Of a stretch of 64,000 nucleotides of DNA, positions 50,816-62,942 are shown piece after piece. The position numbers were made by a program, and so were the translations under genes. Location of the stretch: contig OX352773.1 in assembly GCA_947095535.1 (NCBI GenBank), positions 105,601,948-105,665,947 of the forward strand. The letters are read 5' to 3'. The notes beneath the pieces were generated by a model that saw nothing but the letters and a program-made list of their open reading frames with translations, had not been told where the DNA came from and made no database searches. Every line of letters starts with the position of its first letter. Positions within the stretch are counted from its first letter, which is position 1. The DNA comes from Poecilobothrus nobilitatus (lineage: Eukaryota > Arthropoda > Insecta > Diptera > Dolichopodidae).

Positions 50816-51849
50816 ACCAATAATATAGTTACAGTGTATTAAATTTTTTATAATACAGTTACAGTGAATTAAATTTTTTATAATACAGTTACAGTGTATT
50901 AAAATTTTTATAATAACAGTACAGTGTAACAAACAACTTTTACAGTTAAAATGTACTAATAATCAATTAAATCAAATTCATTAACTATAAAACAACAAAA
51001 AACAAATATTAAAACAAAAACTGAATATTACATAAAAAAACTACAATTAAAAATAATTTTTTTATTTTAAAACTAAAATAAAAAGTAAAAATAAATAAAA
51101 CTAAAATAAAAATTAAAATAAATTTGAACTGTTTTACAAAAACAAAAACAAGTACAGATAAAGTAAAAGTGTATTGAATAAAATAAATAAAATTCTATAA
51201 CAAAAACAAAAAAATTCTATAACTATAACAAAAAAAATTATTTAATTTTAAAACAAAAATAAATTTTCACTGTTTTAAATATATTTCAACCATAAAAGAA
51301 CTTCAAAAATCAATTTCTACTGTAAAGCAAGCCGAGCAGCGGTAATCTTGTACATCGATATTACTGGCAATTGATCTAGGGAACAACATTAACGGAATAA
51401 TATTAGAATAATAATAAGTTAAATTAAATTAAGTTAATTAAGGTAAATTAAATTGTTAATAGCAAAAATAAATTATAATTAGCTTAAAGTAATAAAAGAA
51501 AAAAAAAGGCATTTTTTTTTATCCTTGTTAAATTACATTAAATTTTATTAAATCGTTGACAGCAAAAATAAATTGAAATACAAAAATTAATTAAAATTAG
51601 CTTAGAGTAATATAAAAAAAAAAAAAAAAAAAAAAATTTTTTTGTATTTTTTTATTATTTTTCATTGTATAGATAACTTAAGTGTATCAGAAAAATTTAA
51701 ACTAGCATCAAGTAGCAATTTTTATTCGATGGCGATAAAAATTCATTGTTAAATTTTATTAAATGAATAGAATGCTTAATTCCTATCCTTGACACCTTCG
51801 AAAACGATTATAAACGTTTATTATTAGGGCTTATTAAAGATAAAATAGT
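50816..51849 (+). repeat. 5' leader with three 31-bp repeats
   Basis: ~50827-50925 holds three tandem copies of AGTTACAGTGTATTAAATTTTTTATAATAC-type units. The rest is A-rich leader with no ORF; a pure A run lies at ~51613-51636. Confidence 0.7.
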
Positions 51850-52300
51850 AGCAAATCGCGCAGAACTCTAATTATTAACGGTGAATCCGAAACATGGGTT
51901 GATCTCAAAGCCACTCTTATCAGAAATCATTGTGAGCGTGATTCTAAAGAAACATTGATAGATAAAATAAGATCGTGTAGGTGTGATTCAACTATTCATA
52001 ATTTTTTTCAAAACAGACTAAAAAACGCGTATCTTTTAGAAGGTTGAGGTAATGCAAATGAAATCACAAGTAATTCGAGAATTGCTCTACATTCATTTAA
52101 ACACGGTATACCAGAGCCGGTCAAAAGTGTCCTTGTTAGTTAGAAACCCTGCAACATTAACCGAAGCACATAAAATAATTCAAGAAAATGGATATTTAAA
52201 TTATACGCAAAATAAATCTAATAAAAATACTAATTTTAAAAATAACAGTAGGTCTTTTTCTTATAATAACTCTAACCATAGCTAATAGTAGCAAAAATTA
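51850..52300 (+). pseudogene. gag: gag remnant
   Basis: Frame-shifted pieces: LIINGESETWVDLKATLIRNH, ERDSKETLIDKIRSC.CDSTI, SRIALHSFKHGIPEPVKS, then NPATLTEAHKIIQENGYLNY. This is the capsid-type Gag of insect gypsy elements. Stops near 51870-51880 and after the YLLEG region; a 77-aa open piece remains at 52052-52285. Confidence 0.75.
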
Positions 52301-52589
52301 TGGGTTCAATATTAATCGTAATTTTAACAACAATATGGATACCAGAACCTATGGATATTGCTACTAACAATACTACGCAAAGGAGATTGCCATCAAATAT
52401 AATGGTAAATACCCAAAGTAGATAACACAGTTACAGAAATAGTCAAAACTACCGGTGCTATAATAGTCAAAACTACCGGTCAAATAATAATAACAACCAT
52501 CATGACCATGTCATGGACATTGCCACAAATGAAAATACCGAATTACAAAATGTTCGTATAGAGGGACAAAACAACTACCCTATTTAATA

Positions 52590-54804
52590 ATAAATACACC
52601 CGTAAGGAAACTTAAATTTATTATAGATTCTGGTGCATAATAAATCCTAATATTTGTAACCCAAAATGGAAAATAACTTGTCCTTCTTACACACTTAAGG
52701 TACTAAACCGGAATGTTCAAACAAATACTCAATACGAAGTCCCATTATTTAAAGAATTTAATGAACCAAACCATTATTGCAACTTTTTAGAATATAACTT
52801 TCATAATGAATACGATGGTATATTAGGAAAGAACTTGTTGGTAAAATTGAATGCTATTATTAACTATAAGAATAGATTATTAATTACAAATAAAGTTAGC
52901 TTTCCAATATTTCTAAATAGAAACGAGGAGAATTATGCGAATCAATGTTAGAATGTTAAATCTTTAAAAATTTTTAATAGCGAAATAAGTCGACAACAAA
53001 TGTCGGAAAAAATTTTTGCGAGCCACTCATCGTTTGATGGTGATCATTCATCATTTACGAATATAATTAAACACAGAATAATAACCAAGAATGACATTCC
53101 CATTTATAATAAATTGTATAGATACCCCGAAATTTTCCACGATGAAGTGGAAAAACAAATAGAGGAAATGCTGGAACAGAAAATAACAAGCAACAGCCCA
53201 TATAATTCTCCTATATGGATGGTTCCAAAGAAAGTAGGTAACAGTGGACAGCAAAAATGGCGTATAGTTGTCGACTATAGAAGACTAAATGATCAAACGA
53301 TAGACGACAAATTCCCAATTCTGAATATGGAAGACTTATTCGACAAATTGGGAAAATGCAACTACTTCACCATGTTGGTCGACGTGATAGAAGGAAGACA
53401 GCATTTTCGACCACTCATGGTCATTATGAATTCACAAGAATGCCGTTTGGACTTAAGAACTATCCGGCGACTTTTCAAAGATTAATTAATTATGTCCTTA
53501 AAGAATACATAAATAAGACTTGTGTCGTGTATTTAGACGACATTCTTATATTTTCCACAAGTTTTAGTGAACATTTAGACCACTTTTATGATTAAATAAC
53601 ATAAAAGAGCCAAACATGAAACTTCAAAGATGGAAGTTAATGTTAAATGAGTACGATTTTGAAGTAAACTACTTAAAAGGTAAAGAAACTAATGTGGCGG
53701 ATGGACTAAATCGACACATAAACAAAGACGAACAAAACACGTATGATCATAAGACAACACCGTTAAATGAAGAAAATGAAATATTAAATAACGAATTAGA
53801 CAATTATAGTGACATTGGCAGCTTGGACGTTGAAGTCATGTCTGTAGGTGATACTAATATGAATAATAATAACAATGGTAATGAAATTATGTCGACTACA
53901 GGAACAGTTCACAGTGCAAGCGAAAACGGCTTGAACTGCATAAGAATAACAGATAAATGTGTTAATATTTACAAAAACCAAATTTATCTAAATTATGGTA
54001 AAAAAGAAAAGGTCGTAACCAAAATTATACTAAAAAAATGTCAAAATCTCAATACAGTTCACGAGAATTCGAATTTGTTAGAAATAATGAAGAGAAATTC
54101 TAAAATCTTTACATAAAACATTTTAGCAAAAATAAAAATTTAATACTGTATAAATCTTATATCTAATTGACTAATATAATAGATTATAATGAAATGATCA
54201 CGATAATTAAAGAAGAACATTTAAAACACAACCATAGAGGTATAAACGAAGTATTTTCTGAATTAAAACAAAAGTATTACCATCCAAATATGTTAAAATT
54301 GATAACCGTATTCATTAACAACTGTGAAATTTGTCAGTTAGCTAAATTTGATCGTCAACCAGTCAAAATTCCGCTTAAAATTACTAAAACTCCTAATAAT
54401 TTTAACGACATAATTCACATGGACATATGGTTTTCATGTCGCAATATCATGTATCTGTCAACTATTGATAAATTTACAAAATATGTAGTGTTGCATATTT
54501 TGTAAATTTATCAATAGTTGACAGATACAAATTAAACGGCAGAACATGGATTTCGATTTTAACCGCTTTGAAAGAGAGAAAGAGATTTTTAGGTAAAATG
54601 AAAAAGCTGGTATACAACAATGAAAGGTATATGTTACATAGTGCAGTGGAGCTATTTCAACGAGAAAACGAAATAAACAGACATACAACAACCACCCATA
54701 ACAAAACCGGTAACTCAGATATAGAGAAATTACACGGTACTCTAAACGAGCACCTCCTGTTACTAGAAGCGGACTTTACAAAAATAGATGAAAACTTAGA
54801 CTGA
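52590..54804 (+). pseudogene. pol: pol remnant: protease, RT, RNase H end, integrase
   Basis: Protease active site FIIDSGA at ~52617. RT 53000-53595: [46 protein letters not shown], then in another frame [11 protein letters not shown] and [11 protein letters not shown] (catalytic YLDD). A deletion then jumps to the RNase H end (53616: WKLMLNEYDFEVNYLKGKE.NVADGLNR). Integrase 54167-54804: an H-H-C-C zinc motif (HLKHNHRG..., NNCEICQLAK), DIWF....LSTIDKFTKY, and TGNSDIEKLHGTLNEH with the Glu region. Split by a palindrome at 54451-54528. Confidence 0.85.
54451..54528. repeat. Perfect 35-bp inverted repeat with 8-nt loop in integrase
   Basis: Arms 54451-54485 and 54494-54528 are exact reverse complements, loop TAGTGTTG at 54486-54493. 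The left arm is coding (integrase catalytic core start); the right arm replaces the expected downstream coding sequence. Signature of a template-switch or snap-back copying event. Confidence 0.97.
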
Positions 54805-55188
54805 AAAGTACATAAAATAATAATAACGTACAATAATACAATTTATTTATTTATTTATTTATTCATTCCTTATCTCAAAACAGCCCAATCGCTCGTGCAG
54901 AGTATATAACTTCTTAATTCTAATATAATAATAGTTAAATTTTTAATTCAGTAGACAAAAAGTATAAATAAAAAATGTGGACAAAAAGTATAAATAAAAA
55001 ACAATTTTTTATTCAATAAATCTAATTAAGATGTTCCACAAACTTACGGTTGAAAAAATTCAAGGATATAAAAATAGAAGAAAAAAATAAAAATAAAAAA
55101 TACATACATATAATAACAACAAATATTAAAATTGAGAGAAATACTTTTTTTGTATACCCATATATACCCATATACCCATATACATTTT

Positions 55189-57020
55189 TTATAGGTTTTT
55201 CTGAAGCTTTTGTAGTTGGTTAAGGTCCTTCTTATATACATTACCCCAAATATGTATTGAGTACGCAATTGAGCTTTGAAACAGTTCAAAAAACAGTCCT
55301 CTTTTTCTGTGGTATGGCACTCTTTTACTTATTGGCCTGAATATGTCAGCAATTTTCCTCGTTTTTTTTAACTGTATGATAATCTGGTCACTCCATTTTA
55401 ATTCACTGTCTATTACAACACCTAGGTACTTATAGCTAGGAACCATTTCTAAATTAATATTTTTGTAGTTTATTTTGATAATGGCTATCGGTTTTTTCTT
55501 GAAAAACAAATATTTAGTTTTAATGATGTTTATTGTTAGTTTGTGAGTTTCCATCCAATCGTTTATTATTCTTAGATCTTCATTTATTTTTTTCTCCAAT
55601 TTTTGATATATATCGCAATCGCAAGGTCATCAGCGAACATATATGATTTACCACTTAGTTTTATGTTAAGTAGGCTGTTTATGTAGCAGGAAAGTAAGGT
55701 TGGCCCTAAAGAACTCCTCTGAATAACATCAAACTCAATATTGTTTGTTTCACTTCTTAATCCTTCACACACACTATATTGGGATCTATTTGACAAATAA
55801 TTTTTGTTCATATAATGTTCCTTACCAGTTACAAGTTCATATAATATTCTGAGCAATGTTTTTCTGTCTACGGCATCAAATGCTTTTTTTTACATCAAAG
55901 AATACAGCCACCACTTTTTTATTTTTTTCAATTCCAACCTGGATTTCAGCTACAAATTCAAATAAAGACACACCTGTATTCGATTTTTTTTTAAAGCCGT
56001 ATTGACTCTTACTTGTTAGATTCTCTTTTTATAAAAAATTTGTCAGTTGGCTATTTAAATATGTTTCCAAAACTTTAGAAAAGGTAGTTGAAATGGAGAT
56101 TGGTCGAAAATTATTTATATCTTCGATATCACCCGATTTTTTATAAATGGGGATAACTTTATTTATTTTCATGGGAAATGGAACTATTTTTTGGTTGAGT
56201 GAAGCGTTAATTAATTGCATTATACAACTAGCCAATTCTTCTTTACACTCTTTTATTAACGATGAGGGAATCTCATCTTTACCCGCTGCTTTGGCATGGG
56301 ACAAGCTATTGATTATTTTTATTACTTCATATCGATTTATAGGTTTGAATTCAAATGCACTCTGCGTTCTTATTTTTGGTATATAAATCTTTTTTTCAAA
56401 ACTTTCTGCCATAACGTTCCCTATATTACTATAAAATTGGTTGAATTGATTTATTTTTCTCAATTTATCATTTTCACTCAGTTCTAGGTTCGAAAAAAAT
56501 TCATTTGTTTTAATATTTGTTCCATTTATAATTTTTTTTATATACTCCCATGTTTTTCTTGAATCTCCGCCCACTTTTTCAAATTGTTTTGAATCATACT
56601 CTTCTCTCATTTTTCTCTTGAACGTTATATATCTATTTAACCAATACAAGTATTTTGTTTTAAAATATTCTGATTCTCTGCTCTGCACATATTTTTTATA
56701 CCAGTAGATTTTTTTTTTCTATTAATTCTATACATTTGTCATTAATCCATGGTGGACAGAATTTACCATTTTTTTTTTTTGCTAAAAACGGTAGCTCTTT
56801 TTCATATGTTTTTGACGTGTGATATCAAATCGTCAGCAATTTCATTCACGTCATTTTTATTAATATAGTAATCTTTCAGATGTTCTCTGACAATTCTATT
56901 GTTAATTGTTTTTATCAGATTACCATTTTTATTTACTTTTTTTTTTGAATTTTTATATTTTTTAATTCTGTAATAATTCCGAGATGATCTGATATGTCAT
57001 GGTGGAATAGTGATTCCTTC
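55189..57020 (-). pseudogene. CR1/Jockey-like RT domain fragments
   Basis: Pieces in three frames. 56029-56688: LSHAKAAGKDEIPSSLIKEC, INASLNQKIVPFPMKINKVIPIYKKSGD, NFRPISISTTFSKVLE. 55584-55856: RSSLGPTLLSCYINSLL and YMFADDLAIAI (catalytic ADD). 55189-55599: DWMETHKLTINIIKTKY, YKYLGVVIDSELKW, and a SIAYSIHIWGNVYKK thumb. 56700-57020 on the same strand is more degenerate. Frameshifts separate every piece. Confidence 0.8.
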
Positions 57021-57027
57021 ACATCAG

Positions 57028-57930
57028 CATTTATTTATTTATTTATTTATTTATTTCAAATTAAAAGATGCCTATTGAGCTAATGCTCTTTTTTAGGCTA
57101 TACAATATAAAAATTAATTTATTAACATTTTTTATTCCATTTCTAATAATAATAAATCAAAAATTTCAATATACAATACTTAATTTTAAAATTCAATATT
57201 CTTTACTTAAACACTATGTTAAAAATAAAAGAAAAAAATAAAAAAAAAACAAAAGTAATAAAAAGAAGTTTATATGTGTAAATTAAAAATTCATAAAATT
57301 CATAAAAAATAAAAAAAATTATTCTAATAGCAAGCTTTAACAAAAACAAGAAATAAACAAGAGTAAAATTAATTGCAACAATAAAATGCGTACATGAAAT
57401 TATTTTACAAAAAGTAGACGATAAAAAGAACAAGAATATCAGAGAAAAAAAAAAGAAAAATTAAACAAAAAATTAAATTAAATTTTAGTAAAAAGAAATT
57501 TAAATCATCTTATGTTTTGATGATAATTATTAATATATTGTTGTTGTAGTGTTTTTTTTAATTTATGACTGGTGAATTTTTTTTGATCTTTTTGAAGGTT
57601 GTTATATAGTTTGATTCCCTTATATAATGTTGTCGATGTACCAAATAATGTTGTATTTTTACGCTCTAGGTGAATTTGTTGTTGATTACGTGTATTTACG
57701 TTGTGTTGCTCTTGTCTTGACTTTAATATGGTTGTGGTGTGTACATTTGAATTTATCATGTTGTGAATATGTAAAATTAATTGTATGTTTATGTGGTCTT
57801 TCAGTAACAAGAGGTTATTCGTTTTATGAATGAAAGCATTAGGGTCATTCATTCTTATATGATCTAGGCAAGTAGGTATTGCATTTTGGCCTTGTAACTG
57901 CTTTATGTAGGAAAAAATATGCATTGGAAT
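57028..57930 (-). mobile_element. 5'-truncated copy of a related non-LTR element
   Basis: Bounded at its 3' side by a second (TTTA)n tract (57028-57056). It encodes (57505-57933) a C-terminal RT tail typical of CR1-like elements (HNVNTRNQQQIHLERK..., LYKGIKLYNNLQKDQKKFTSHKLKKTLQQQY). It lies between the endonuclease and RT parts of the larger element, so it is either a nested insertion or a rearranged piece. The junction near 57900 is not precise. Confidence 0.6.
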
Positions 57931-58513
57931 CAACTATTGTTTTGTACACTTGAATATTTCTGTCGTAAGTATTGTGAATATTAAAATTAAAATCCCCTAT
58001 GACTAAGCTATTATTGGTTTTTATGTTCTCCAGGCGAGTGCTAAATTTCTCAAGAAATACATCATTTTCTGAATTTAAATTTTGCGGTGGCTGATAAACA
58101 GCTGTAATATTATATGTTTTTTTATTGTAGTGTATTTTTGTGGTAATAAAGCTGTTGTACTCATCACAATGCTCATTTTCATTTTTAAAGCTTACACTTT
58201 TATGAATAAAAATAGCCACACCGCCACCTGATCTTGTCTTCCTACACGAAAATGTTTTTGAGTAATCTTTAATATTTACCAGGTCAACATCTACATCAAT
58301 AATCCAGGTTGCACTTATTACTATAACGTGAATGATATATTTGAGTTGATCCAGTATATAATTTATATTGTCCACTTTATGTTTAAGGCTTCTTGCATTC
58401 AAATATAGAATCTTCAATGAGTCTTCTTCTTCTAAATTAATGTCATGTATGCTATATAAATTGGTTTTTACTTGGGATTTGACTGGCAAATTATATGTTA
58501 TATCATATGACAT
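57845..58513 (-). pseudogene. CR1/Jockey-like apurinic endonuclease domain
   Basis: LKILYLNARSLKHKVDNI, VIVISATWI, RSGGGVAIFIHKSVSF, ITAVYQPP and LVIGDFNFNIHN mark the endonuclease. The catalytic glutamate of the usual ETW motif is alanine here (ATW), and the C-terminal part is lost at the joint near 57900, so it would be inactive. Confidence 0.8.
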
Positions 58514-58859
58514 TTAGATTAAATTCTTGCAACACACGTATTATTTTACTCGTAGCGGTCTTTCTTGCAAACAATTTATCATCCTTCACCCAAGCATAAA
58601 CCAATTTCTTTTCTTTTTTTAGGTCTCTTGCTTCTTTGAATAATAGACTAAAATATGTGGTAAGTTTTTTATTTATAAAAATTGTTGATGATATTATTAC
58701 ATTATTACCAATATCTGGTGCATTTTCGGTAATTTGTTGATCTTAAGAATCTCGTGTATCAAAGATCTTAGTTGTTAATTTTTTGTTTTTTATAGCTTTC
58801 AGAAATTTACTTTTTAATTTTAAATTATTAAATTTTACAACTGGTTTATCTCGCTCACC

Positions 58860-59471
58860 TGCATTTTTTGCTAGATTTTAGACTTATGTATGTATTTCAC
58901 ATCATTTGTTTCAATTTTCACACTAACATGATCAGCTAGTTTGTTCACAACCGTGCGTTCATTGACTGAAAATTCTGCTGGGATTCCACATATTTCAATC
59001 TCCTTGCAAATTTTTTTCTGCTTCATTTTTTCCATTTCATTCCATTTCCATTTCAATTCTGTTGTAATGTATATCACTTTTAAGTGTTTTAATTTCATTT
59101 CTCAAACATATATTTTCTTCAATAATTCCATCGATGAATTCTTTAATTTCAGTAATTTCATTTTTAAATTTTTGGAAGTCAGCTAATTGTGTTTCCTGAT
59201 TGGCAAGTATAAGTTCTATTTTCTTATCAATTGTTTCAGCATCAATTATAATATCTGTTTTTTTATTCATGCTTGTAGTACTTGATGTACTGGGTTTGTT
59301 TATTGATTTATTTTCATGATTCTGGGTAAGTTCCTTGACTTCTTTAATATCCAACCCGCAACAAGTATAACAGACCCATTTCTTACAATCTCCGTCACAT
59401 TGCAGTCCACCATTCACTCTAAAATTAATTTTTTTGTTGCACTTTATACAAATTTTACTATCATTCGCCAT
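58860..59471 (-). pseudogene. CR1/Jockey-like ORF1: PHD finger and coiled coil
   Basis: 144-aa open piece (59037-59471): a PHD-like zinc cluster (CIKCNKKINF...LQCDGDCKKWVCYTCCG) followed by a long coiled coil. It continues in another frame (58871-59098: KEIEICGIPAEFSVNERTVVNKLADHV), an L1-ORF1-like RNA-binding segment. Same domain plan as the + strand ORF at 62943. Confidence 0.75.
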
Positions 59472-59924
59472 TCTTGTTTTGTATAATTCACTCTACAACT
59501 GGACTACGTCCACTTGATTTTTTGTTAAAGAACTATGATAGAATTGATATGAAAATACTAGCGGACAAATGTAGAATAGAAAAATAAATAGAATTAATAA
59601 ATTAAATAAATTCAAAACGCTAATTATCAGTTAACACCAAATTTAGTTAAAAATAGGCAAATTGAAAAAATTAAACCAAAATTTAAAAAATTCAATAAAT
59701 TTAGAATAGATAATAATTATACTATAGATACTAGGAATAAGAGAAACATTAAATACACAAATGAAACGTAAATATAAATATCAGAATTAAGTTTTCTATT
59801 TTAGGATGCTGCATATTGTACTGATTCTAATGCTAATTCATTCAGCAAGTATGCAAACTTTGTATGCAAGTATGCACTTTTTAAACTGGAGGAAATATTA
59901 GTTGTAAATTCCTTTAAAAAAATA

Positions 59925-61238
59925 TTGCATCTAGTGAATCTAACAGAATATCAAGATTTGATAAACATAATCGAATCAAATGTAAACTCGCTAAAATTAG
60001 AAACTTCGGACAGCAATAGTGAACTATTAAATAAAGAATTACAAGCCTTAAAGCACAATTATAACACAATAATCCCCCATGTCTATAAGAAAAATAGAGC
60101 AAAACGAGGCTTAATAAAAATATTTGGAAGGGGATTAAACTCTTAAAAGGTTTGACGATGGTAATATGGACGATGAAGACACTAAAGAAATTTATGACCA
60201 CTTAAGTACTCTAGACTTCAACGTTAAAAATACTGTTAACCAACTAAATAAACAAGTAACAATCAATAACAATTTAATTAAGCATACAGAGGAAATAAAT
60301 AAACATCTCAACGCACAACAAAAAGAACTAAACAACTATCTACCGAACATAATCGTACAAAATAATAAAATACTAAGATTTTTTTACAAATCATACTACG
60401 TTTTACAATTATACGCAAGCATCTCAACATTAAATAATCAGATAAAAAAAATAACAGATATAATCTTGTTAGTAAACTTAACGTTCTTGCACGCGACATT
60501 CTTACCGAAGAAGGAATAGAAAAGTACAACATAACGGTGAATATACTTCCATTATTCAAAGTAGCATAATGTTTAATGAAGAGTTCTTAATTTTCATTAA
60601 GTTTGATTCAATTTACGACAGAAAAATATCACAAGGCACCAGTAATTCCGTTCCCTAACAGAAAATTCGAAGAATTAGAGTCGGACAACATTCAAATTAT
60701 TATAGAAGGTAATAAAGTTTTTAAGCATACCGAAGGTGTCTTGGTCAAAAAAAATTACAGCCTTATATCAATTATTGCATTAAAAATTTATTTAATAAAA
60801 ATAACGTTTGTTCAATTAAATACAATAATGTAACCTCAATTGAAAATAATAATTGATAATTTAATAATAACAAAAAATTTAGCTTTAACCAAATTAAAAC
60901 AAAATTGTATCACTCAAGAATTAGCTATAGAACATAATAACGTAATAAAATTTAAAGATTGGGAAATTAAGATTGGTAATTATTCTTTTAGTAACAAAAT
61001 AGAAAAATTTATACAAAGTAACATAATTCCAATTTATTACCATAGTTTGACAAAAAATATAAACAATTTAACTTTTGAAAAATTACATTTAAATATAATA
61101 GAAAATAGAGAGCAAATAGAATTTATAGAATATAAGCATAAAATCGTAACGTATACAACTACAGTTATAAGTAACGATTGTAACTACTTGATAGTAAAAA
61201 TAATAATTTTAGTCAAGATGTTCAGAAAAAAAAAATAA
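59925..61238 (+). pseudogene. env: Errantivirus env remnant
   Basis: Envelope glycoprotein of the LTR element, related to baculovirus F proteins. Visible: an N-terminal helical region, a furin-type basic cleavage site followed by a Gly-rich hydrophobic start (around 60100-60130), then a heptad-rich stretch (60166-60519), and C-terminal pieces (60603-60833 and 60840-61238). A 1-2 base frameshift near 60147 directly after the cleavage region, and further breaks near 60520 and 60830, inactivate it. No clear signal peptide remains. Confidence 0.7.
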
Positions 61239-61368
61239 ACTTATTACCACTAATATTGAATTAAACGATCAATCAAAATTTAAATTAAAAGAATTAAGAA
61301 AGTTTCAAAAGATCTCGATCAGAAACTGCGAACTCTTAAAGGAAGAAGGTGTAACATAAGAAAAAAAC

Positions 61369-61618
61369 TGTCTGGCTGAGAAAAAGCGCATACACAGCAA
61401 TTTTATCACCTGAATTGATCGTTTAGGTACAGTACTAAGGGTAAGATGTATAAAATGCATGTTTATACGATCACGTTGCAATCCGCGTGATTAAATAAAC
61501 ATGCATTAGAAATAAGAACATTAATATTCATTCTATAGTTTGTCTTCTAAGCGATAAGTACTGTTGCTACAAATAAATAAATTAAATAAAAGATGCATGA
61601 GTTTAAGTTGAAACTTAA
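61369..61618 (+). repeat. 3' LTR
   Basis: Starts TGTCTGGCTGA, ends ACTTAA. Preceded by a purine-rich tract (AAAGGAAGAAGG, 61339-61350). Matches 50548-50797. Confidence 0.88.
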
Positions 61619-61659
61619 ATATATGATATATAATTTATGTATATGATGCACTATTTATT

Positions 61660-62666
61660 TATTTCAGTTTAAAACAAAATTAAAATAAATTACGAAAATT
61701 TAAGACTAATTAAACTTATAAAATAAAAAGAACAACATTAAGTATTAAAACTTAAAAGCTATTTCCCCAACCAAAAATTATATTAATTAAGTTATGCAAT
61801 TGTATTGAAAAATAGTATAGAATAGCAACAATAAGCTGAGTGCAGAATGCTAAGGCAGAATCTGAAATAAGGATCTTTTAAGTTGAGTTTTACTCAAATC
61901 TAAATTAATTAAATCCTTGTGACGATTAACTAACATAAACATTCTGCTAATGGACTCATTCTTCCCCTAGTTAGTCGATGAAAAGGCACATAAAAGAAGT
62001 TTACAGATCAAAAACGATTACTAGTAATTGTGTGATTTATAATTTTATTTTTTATAAAAAAGGAATCAATTTCATCTTTTAAAACCTGTGTAATAAATAC
62101 AATATCAGCTACAACCCTTCTAGAACAAATAGAACTTAAGTTTATTAACTTAAGTGAAAGTCTATCGAAATACAGTGGTAAATTAATTGGATCGGACTAT
62201 TGCAGATTTCGAAACGTAAATCTGAGAAAGTTCTTTTAAACAGCTTCGATTCTATTTATATGTAAATTATATAGAGGCGACCAAGCATGACTTTCATATT
62301 CAAGATTAGGTCGAACCAAGGAGGTATAAAATGATTTAAGAATGTATGGATCATTAAATTCTTTAGACCACCTTTTAATAAACTCTAACATAGAATTAGC
62401 TTTATTAATAATTTTATCATAATGATCAATAAAAGTAAGTTTATAATCAAAGAGTACACCCAAATCATTAAATAAAGAGTGTTTTTTAATTCGCATGCCA
62501 TTAAAATTATAACTAGGATTATTATTAGGATTAATATTTCCAGTATATGAAACTGCGGCGCATTTATCTACATTTAAGCTAAGATTATTAAAAACACACC
62601 AGTTCCAAAAAGAGTTGAGATCATCTTGAAGAAGTAAAGTATCACTGACAAAACTAATAGTTCAGA
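61660..62666 (-). pseudogene. Jockey-like RT 3' fragment
   Basis: On -: LLLQDDLNSFWNWCVFNNLSLNVDKC (62500-62660), the open piece FNDLGVLFDYKLTFIDHYDKIINKANSMLEFIKRWSKEF...LVRPNLEYESHAWSP (62236-62496), then a degenerate C-terminal tail down to ~61860 with FYVPFHRLTRGRMSP. Typical thumb and C-terminus of Jockey-clade RT, 5' truncated, several stops. An A/T-rich 3' end lies near 61660. Confidence 0.8.
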
Positions 62667-62942
62667 ATTTTTTTTTTGAAAGCTAAAATGAAATATTGAA
62701 TATTAACAAGGATATAAATACTCAAAAAATGAGTTAAAACGACAATTTTTTTTTATGAGCTTAAAAAAATTACAAAAGCAGTTACAAAATAACGTTTATT
62801 AAGTACAGACGTGTTTTTCTATCGATTAAAAAAAATTTTTTTTTTTTTCTATAAATACGGTAAAATTGAAAATAAAAGGTAAAAACAAAGAAAATAATAT
62901 TCAGCAGTTTTTATTTTTTATTTTAATTAATAATTACCAACT

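Larger units (their letters stand above)
54841..59530 (-). mobile_element. CR1/Jockey-like non-LTR retrotransposon nested in the LTR element
   Basis: On -, 5' end near 59480-59530, 3' end at a (TTTA)n tract at 54841-54872 (a TAAA-type tail on its own strand). Carries ORF1 (58860-59471), endonuclease (57845-58513) and RT (55189-57020), with a second (TTTA)n-ended segment at 57028-57930 inserted inside. Non-functional. Confidence 0.8.
50548..61618 (+). mobile_element. Errantivirus-like Ty3/gypsy LTR element with env
   Basis: Two direct LTRs (50548-50797 and 61369-61618), a primer-binding site right after the left LTR, remnants of gag, protease, RT, RNase H and integrase, and an env remnant upstream of the right LTR, all on +. 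Interrupted at ~54841-59530 by a non-LTR element on -. Every gene carries stops or deletions. LTR similarity (~90% by eye) indicates moderate age. Confidence 0.85.

Noticed and set aside
57627..57833. 68-aa + strand ORF with hydrophobic stretches
   Set aside because: Antisense to the retroelement RT tail at 57505-57933.
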